NCBI GenBank assembly: GCA_024305745.1
Contig: JAHRBS010000009.1
Span: 1,178,001-1,242,000 of the forward strand
Length of the DNA stretch: 64,000 nt
From: Polyporus tsugae
Lineage: Eukaryota > Basidiomycota > Agaricomycetes > Polyporales > Polyporaceae
Reading direction: 5' to 3'
Shown here: piece after piece, positions 57,879 through 64,000 of the stretch
Layout: each line of letters opens with the position of its first letter
How positions within the stretch are numbered: the stretch's first letter is position 1
Position numbers and translations under genes: made by a program
The notes under the pieces: model-generated
What the model was told of the DNA's origin: nothing
Seen by the model: the letters and a program-made list of their open reading frames with translations, nothing else
Database searches by the model: none

Positions 57879-59402
57879 CTAGGAGCTCCAGGAGGCCTCG
57901 AAATCGCGCCAGGCGGAGTGCAAAAGCAGGACAAACGCTTGACCCTCGGGGCTGTACTTCCCAGGCAGAGAAGGCGTGCTGAACGACATGGGGTCCACGG
58001 TATTGAGCAGCCAGCCGTCCGCATTCACGCTGTCCTTGACGAGCTTCAGCGCACGGTACGCGTTAGGGAGGTGCGCGAAGTCCCCGGAAAGCTGAGCGTA
58101 GCGGATCGAGACCGCGCCGAGGAGTGCGGTCGAGGAGGTGTCGGCAAACGATGTGTCCTGGTCGATGTAGTTGTAGAGCGTCCCGTTCGTGTGCTGCGAA
58201 AATCACACAAAACGTTCAGAACGATCGGGGTAGCTGTAGCACGAAAAAGCCTGACCTGGAAAGCCCACGCATGTATCAAAATCTCGTTGATCCACGTCAC
58301 GAGATTTGCTCGCTCAGTCACGAATTTGCCAGCCTGGCTGGAGCGAGCGATGGTCTCGAGGACGCGAAGCATGCCAGCAGCAGCCCAAGCATTACCTATG
58401 ACATTGTCATAAAAGTCAGACTCCGTCTGGAGAATGAGGTTGGCCAACCTCGTCAGGCCGACGTACCCGTTCCCCAATGGTTGTTGTCCTGCCACGAACC
58501 GAGCACAACGTGTTTCCAGAGACCGCTCTCGTCCCTCAGGTACTGGCGATAGAGCTTGCACTGCTTGTACGCCTCGGCGAGCAGTGAAGCGCCGCTGTTG
58601 CCACCTTCGACAGCACCGTAGTACGCGATGAACGGCGGCGCCATGTACACGAAATCGGCCCTGACCGACTCGGAATCAGCGCCGTGCGTATGAAGAAGGG
58701 AAGCTCCCTCACCAAAGCTGAACTTCACTGGCACGGTGAGAGATAGCGCCATCTTGAGTGCGGGGAGCAACGTTAAGGAGGTACTCAAGTTGGCTCTTGG
58801 CGGCGTCCGCGAACCTGTGGTCACTGGCATTGGTCCGCGTCAGGTTTACAATAAGCACAGGAACCCCAATGCCTGAAAAGCGGGCAATAAGGTGAGTACA
58901 ACGTCATCGTCGAACCACTCATAGACAGGTTACGGGTACTCACTAGCCGGATCGCCAACAGCACCGTCCCCGTCGACGAGGGGACCGGTCGCGGGAGGTT
59001 TATTGATGTTAGTAACAACACTGTGTATCGGAAGTCAATGGCGGGTCAGCATGTGGGGAGCTGGAACTATCTTACGCGTTGACCTTCGCAAACAGGTACG
59101 AGGCCGGGTCGAGGGTGGGCAGATAGGTAGGAGGGGTGGCCCCATGGAAGACGGACAACGCTGGCCATTCCAACTCTGTCAGGGCCTCCAATGCCGTCCC
59201 GATCTCCCAGCTGTATAACGTACAGGTCAGACCGGGGGTGATACGTTTCATGAGAGTGCACCCACCTGTGGGTAGCAATGGTCTCCATGTTCGCCTTGAC
59301 CTTTACCAGCGTAGCGTTGCTGAAGCCTTGGGACGATTCGATGGGGTCGGCGAGGATAGTAGAAAAAGCGACGAAAAGAGTAAGCACAGCGCTGAAGGCC
59401 AT
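57879..59402 (-). CDS. Secreted six-hairpin glycosidase (GH88/GH105-like)
   Basis: Seven exons (59402-59266, 59210-59076, 59020-58944, 58872-58713, 58660-58467, 58395-58256, 58193-57879) give 385 residues. The start MAFSAVLTLFVAFSTILADP is a signal peptide. The body is an (alpha/alpha)6 barrel of the unsaturated glucuronyl/rhamnogalacturonyl hydrolase type: LEYLLNVAPRTQDGAISHRA, VQLWADFVYMAPPFIAYYGA, SGLWKHVVLGSWQDNNHWGT, GNAWAAAGMLRVLETIARS and QDTSFADTSSTALLGAVSIR. It probably acts on oligosaccharides released from plant polysaccharides. The exact GH family cannot be fixed by eye. It sits among other secreted proteins but shares no promoter with them. Confidence 0.8.
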
Positions 59403-59576
59403 GTTTACCTCCAACGGAAGGCTGGCTTGGCAGACGAGGAAGGAGAGCGGAAGGAGAGCGGAAGGAGAGCGAGGGGCGTCAAGGTGTCTGGTGAGACCTC
59501 CGCGTGTTCATATGCATTGGCCGCTGACAATATCAGGAGAGAGGCTGAACAGCAGATGTTAGCCTCCGATCATGTA

Positions 59577-59809
59577 CATGCCGCGCCGGGAGGAATGCGC
59601 GGGATCCAATATGCGCATGAGGACGGAAGCTCTGGTTGGCTGGTCGCTCCCGCGCATTCCTCCCGGCCATACAGCCTGAACTCAGACGATTCCTCCTCAT
59701 CACCACCGATCCTAAGCGACAGTTTGTTGTTTAATGTATGTCGCAGCCATGCCGCGCCGGGAGGAATGCGCGGGATCCAATATGCGCATGAGGACGGAAG
59801 CTCTGGTTG
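59577..59809. repeat. 62-bp direct repeat with embedded inverted repeat
   Basis: Bases 59577-59638 recur exactly at 59748-59809. Between them, 59649-59667 is the reverse complement of 19 bases within each copy (GCCGGGAGGAATGCGCGGG). A further partial piece (ATCCAATATGCGCATG) follows at about 59811-59825. The unit could form a stem-loop. Confidence 0.85.
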
Positions 59810-59866
59810 ATCCAATATGCGCATGGCTCGAACGGTAGCTAGGAAGTACGGAGTTTGTCCGCGTCT

Positions 59867-60400
59867 TCAGTTCAGGAGGATGGAGAGCTTAAAATTCGAG
59901 CTTGAAGCTCGGGAAGAGCACAGCCTGTGGACAAGCAGGGCGATACAGTCAGCATATAGGTAGTGCAAGCACGGGAGATAAGTAGTCCCTCAACGTACTC
60001 ATCTCCATCTTCAAGAACACGAATCCCCCGGAGGACACTCTTGATGAGCGATTGGTGCCACCGGGTGTAGCTTTCCAGCTTACGTGCACCTGCTACTCGA
60101 CTAAGGAACAGAGACTCGGACCTTCGCACACCGAACAGTCAGCCTCCGTCATGACCTTTCCAAGAAGCAGACTCGGCCATACTCACAGATGGGAGTAGCA
60201 TCCAGGAATATCCGCGTCCGGCACCCTCGCCCAGTCCTCAGCTTCCACTCGTCCGCATCGGGGCCCCACAACGGGCGGTTGCGGTTCGACGCGAAGACTC
60301 GAACGGGCCATTTGTCAAGAGGACTTCCGGCATGGACTTGCCATCGCCGCCGTGGCTGAGGCGTCGAGAAGGGGAGGATTCCCGACGGCGCTGCGCCAAA
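59867..60400 (-). pseudogene. Decayed C-terminal fragment of a cytochrome P450
   Basis: On the minus strand one frame reads VRVFASNRNRPLWGPDADEW, the strand-and-loop that precedes the meander in fungal P450s. A frame change follows, then ARVPDADIPGCYSHL, which fits the next P450 segment. Further down, after an intron-like stretch, comes AVLFPSFKLEF with a stop. The haem-binding FxxGxxxCxG loop is not recognisable. Frame changes and missing blocks show that it is a remnant. Its upstream limits (beyond 60400) are unclear. Confidence 0.5.
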
Positions 60401-61420
60401 ACAAAACCGGGTATGGGAAGGGACAAGACAGGAAGAGCTTCGGCAGGATGGCGTACGTATGATACACCTTCAGGTGAGAAACTTGAATAGCGGGAGATAT
60501 CTGCAGACTCCTCATCAGCACAACCGCGTACTTGCCACAGGCGGCGAGGGACATACATGTGAAGCATCTCATGACAGCCCGCATCCCACGGTGAAAACTC
60601 CGTTAGAGGTTCCCGTCATCGGTCGCCTGGAGCGTTCAAGTATTTCTTCCATTCAGAGTCGCTCCAGGGGACGTCCAGGTGCTTGGCAAGCAGCTGCAGG
60701 GGGGGGACCTGAGCGAGCACCGCCGATGCCGTATGCGTGGTCGCGGACGAAGTGATGGTGTGAGGCAGGTACAGTACGAGAGGCAGGGACGGTCGTCCTA
60801 CTTATCGCCAATCCCGGCCACGCGATTTGACCTGCCCTGAAGAGACGCGTTTGGCGCTTGCGATCACGTTGCGGTGTCCGACCGTCACCGCGAATCGCGA
60901 TTGCCTTAGTCTCCGTCGCTGACCTTATCGGGACCCAAACATGCAAGTACATACCGTATTGCCTCTTTGAGTACGCGCAGACAACAAGAAAGTACACTAG
61001 TCGCACTGCGGTGGTTATCTATTCAGCCCATTATGGAGTTCGTGGTTCAAACGTTCATCCGCGCCCGAGAGGTCAATCATTAGCACACTGTGCGTTGAAC
61101 GATTTCGCGATCCACTGAGCAACTTGCACAGCGAGGTAGCGTTTACGATGACAGTAGCATGACCACGCTCAACCGGAGCCTACTGCAAATTCCACTGTAC
61201 GCATTTTTGGCTTTATGCATACCAGGCCACGGAACTGTCCGCAAGTCCACCTTGTTTCCACGTCGGTCTAATGCGTGAATTCTCTATATGTGTAGGCACC
61301 GCGTGTAGTGAACATCTAACGAACACAGACAGAACAGCGGTACATAGTTGACAATGGTGGAATGCGTACGACTCAACGTCTTACATCCAGCTGGACTTCA
61401 ACAATCCCATTAAGCCCCCT
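60401..61420. other. Interval with a weak minus-strand coding trace
   Basis: Near 60615-60700 the minus strand has a frame reading LQLLAKHLDVPWSDSEWKKY followed by LNAPGDR, which looks protein-like but could not be joined to other exons. Nothing else was seen. Confidence 0.3.
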
Positions 61421-63084
61421 CTATCCCGTCTTCGCCTTCAAATGCTTCCACAGCGTCAAAAACATGGCATACCCCACCCCCACGTACGCAAGCTGCACCC
61501 CGACGTAGGTCAGCATCCCAATCTTGACGCCAGAACCCCCAAACACCGCGCCCGTCACCCGCCCCGTGTAGTTGCTCCACTGTATGAACAGGCTGATCCT
61601 TCCGTTCCACTCTCCGGGCAGCTGCTTCGACAGCAGCGACAGCGTGACCGTGCTCGCGATGTTAAACCCGAGCGCGACGAGGAACCAGCATAACCACAGC
61701 GTCCCGTAGCTCACCCTGCGCGCCCCGATGATGCCCATCGCGATCAGCAGCCCCGCGACGCCGACGGACGTGCCCACCGCGAGCGTGTGCCGGTCCTGCA
61801 CGCGCCGCGCGAACCCGAGGTTGAGCAGCAGGAACGGGATCGTGCAGACGCCGCCCAGAGCGATCAGGTTCCCCGCCGCGAACGGCGAGAAGTGGAACGG
61901 GTTCGCGGGGTCGGAGGAGCTCGTGAAGACGGGGATGTTCGACTCCCACGCGCCGAGGATGAAGAACGTCGTCATCGCGAACCAGCACATCGTCGCGCAG
62001 ACGCCCCACTGCTGCGGCGTCATCTTGTGGATGGGGGCCGGAGGGGGAGGTGTCGGTTCCTCGGAGATGGCGACTTCCGTTTCGGAGGCGGGGGAGGACT
62101 TTGCTTTGTCCTTGTCTGACTTCTCGCGTGTAGTAGGAATGGACCGGAGAGCGATAGGCCTCGAGTTCTGTGACGTGTGGGGAACGTCCTCGAACCATGT
62201 GCAAACGGCGATCCAGAACAAGAGCCAGCAAGCAGCCATGACCCAACCCGGACTCGTGTACCCGTTGAAGATCGAGTTGCTGAAGCCGACTTTGTATCTG
62301 TGTTGGCTTTAGTTAATGGGTGGAAGATAAAACGACATGGGGGCTTACAGTAGACCACCAAAGAACGGTCCTGAACTGAAACCAAGTCCTTGACCGAGGA
62401 CAAGCCACCCGGCAAGCGTTGTCCGGCGACGAATGCCGACGATCCTGGGGTCTGAGCAGTACCGCTTATTGTACATCCAAAAGGTGAAGCCGAAACCGCA
62501 CACTATGCGTCCCAGAAGGATGAGGTAGAGCCAGTTGGCGTAATATGCGAGGCCATACAGGATGTTCCCGACGACCATAGACGCGCAGGTGAGGTGCAAC
62601 GGGCGCCGATAGACACCTGCGGGCGGCGCGGGGTTAGACCAATAAGCATCGTTCGACCTCTTCAGTGACTGACCTTGATCGAAACGCATAAGCGGAAGGA
62701 GGGTGAGACCTGACACCGCGGTTGGGATACCAATCACCAACCCGGAGAAGGTCGATGTGCCTCCGAGATGTTGCGCATAGTCATTGGACGAGGAGACGAT
62801 GATGAAGAACGTGATCTAGACGCAACAACCCACGGTCAGTATCACTATGAGAGCCAACGTGTATCGAGGGGGAAAACACACACCTGAAGGAGCACGTTCG
62901 ATAAAAGCACAATGACTAGGGACGCCGTCTTCGGGAGCTTCAGTTCTTCGTCGACCTGGGGGCTGATGGTAGTTTCGTCGGCCTGCCTGTCCTGCGCCGC
63001 CGGGGCCGCGCCATCTCGTAGAGAGGGTAACCTCCGGGGCTGCGTGAGGTTCAAGATTGTGGGAGGAAGCCTGAAGCCTTGCAT
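61421..63084 (-). CDS. Major facilitator superfamily transporter
   Basis: Five exons (63084-62884, 62815-62674, 62616-62349, 62297-61421 with intermediate joins in phase) total 1488 nt or 495 residues, starting MQGFRLPPTILNLTQP; I count four joined blocks, so an extra 5' exon is possible. About ten to twelve hydrophobic helices are seen, for example LVIVLLSNVLLQITFFIIVS, MVVGNILYGLAYYANWLYLI, GRIVCGFGFTFWMYNKRY, WVMAACWLLFWIAVCTWF, NLIALGGVCTIPFLLLNLG, VGVAGLLIAMGIIGA and TLWLCWFLVALGFNIASTVT. A long charged cytosolic loop (TTREKSDKDKAKSSPASETE) separates the two halves. The substrate is not predictable. Confidence 0.82.
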
Positions 63085-64000
63085 GATCTCCGGGCTGAAC
63101 CAATGTACACACCGTTGGACAGAAAACTAGACCGAATCCGCGAGACGCTATTCCAAGGTCGCTGGGAAGATATTAGCATCGTCGGCATCAGGTTGTAGAA
63201 GCATTCCGGGAGGCGGAATGCCGAGCCCGTGGCGCCGACGGAGACTCGGAGCCGCCGGGCCTGCCGGAAGCCACGGCATGTCCCGCCGTTGGAATTCTCC
63301 ATCCGCTTGCTCAAACGTTCGCTCGAATGAAGTCGTGGAAGAAAACATGAGATTAAAGGCGTCTTTGGCTGCGATCGTCGAGAATACTTGCAGATCGTCT
63401 TCGGAGTCTACGTCAACAAAATTGGTTCGGCGTTGGACGGCCACAGGCCCACAGCTTGGTAGACGCCCATACAGCACTTGTCGGTGTTCCATGACTCGCG
63501 CTCCGGAACGACATCCTCAACCAGACCCCGAGAGTCCGGTCTCCAACCCCCAACGTGTGGGCTTCTGTACAACGCCGAGCCTTGGGCCAAGTTCAATTCT
63601 ACGTACGTCTTATGATTTGTCTCATGTTCTCACCTGACATGTGTATGGCAGAAGGGGCCAACAATTGTCCAAACGTGGCGGCTTCGTGTAAGTTTTCACT
63701 CCACAAGGCGAAGGCCCGTCTGACCAATACTCCGTTCACGACGACAGTCGCCTTGTGGTGACAATCTTCCGCAAAGTTATTTGACTACGCCGCTTGGCAA
63801 GAAGAACAACAACGGTAGCGATTCTAATAGACCGAGAACAGAACATAGCATACTGTACATAGGTGAGCTCGTCGTGGACACTAGTACTGTCCGATCCAAT
63901 CCAATACAGAACGTGATGCTCGGAGTTTTGCTCGCTGATGAGACCGTCTACAGCCCCGCCCAGGCCCTACAACCGCGCCGAGAACCCTCCGTGCGCCTCC
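63085..64000. other. Right edge, no supported gene
   Basis: A minus-strand frame (63492-63148, 114 codons) may include leader or 5' exon sequence of the MFS gene, but I could not join it in phase. The rest shows nothing recognisable. Confidence 0.35.

Noticed and set aside
1..64000. tRNA, rRNA or CRISPR arrays
   Set aside because: I scanned for T-arm-like GGTTCGA patterns and regularly spaced repeats and saw none that fold or repeat properly. A tRNA with an intron could be missed by eye.

Overview
The window is nuclear DNA from a filamentous basidiomycete, most likely an Agaricomycete (possibly a polypore; the species cannot be fixed from sequence alone). The evidence is compositional and structural. 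The DNA is GC-rich, and almost every gene is cut by many 45-100 nt GT-AG introns (a few GC-AG) with CTNAY-like branch sites. The gene families also fit: a DUF6533-type membrane protein, cerato-platanin, GH18, GH5, an ASX-homology/DEUBAD protein, an APH-fold kinase and P450s. I rebuilt exons by hand; wherever exon lists are given, the summed lengths are multiples of three.

Layout. 0-0.4 kb: 5' end of a cytochrome P450 (minus). 2.1-6.9 kb: three tandem copies of a small unknown gene family (plus), alternating with one intact and one truncated copy of a second unknown gene (minus). 7.3-12.6 kb: a 689-aa unknown protein, proteasome subunit beta-2 (PUP1) and a BAR-domain protein. 12.9-18.6 kb: two divergent, distantly related unknown proteins; one has a nonsense codon inside an acidic tail. 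18.8-25.6 kb: an inverted, decayed partial copy of valyl-tRNA synthetase fused to unrelated sequence, then the intact gene. 26.2-26.5 kb: a foldback (MITE-like) element. 26.9-34.8 kb: GH18, ASX-homology protein, an F-box/LRR-like protein, an APH-family kinase and a small ORF. 37.2-44.2 kb: a secreted protein, two head-to-head GH5 glucanases and a broken RRP42. 44.8-50.0 kb: a possible beta-trefoil protease inhibitor and a DUF6533 membrane protein. 50.9-53.3 kb: a broken GH5 and an intact RRP42. 53.8-63.1 kb: a single-pass membrane protein, cerato-platanin, a six-hairpin glycosidase, a decayed P450 and an MFS transporter.

The genes form no operon. Housekeeping genes (proteasome, exosome, tRNA charging, vesicle trafficking) are interleaved with secreted wall- and carbohydrate-active proteins (GH18, two GH5, six-hairpin glycosidase, cerato-platanin) and lineage-specific families. 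The main story is local duplication followed by decay. One GH5+RRP42 block exists twice, 9.1 kb apart, and the two copies have lost opposite genes. A 590-bp stretch of the two GH5 copies has been homogenised. A VAS1 piece was copied in inverted orientation, and an unnamed divergent gene pair has been amplified. No virus, plasmid, CRISPR, rRNA or tRNA gene was seen.
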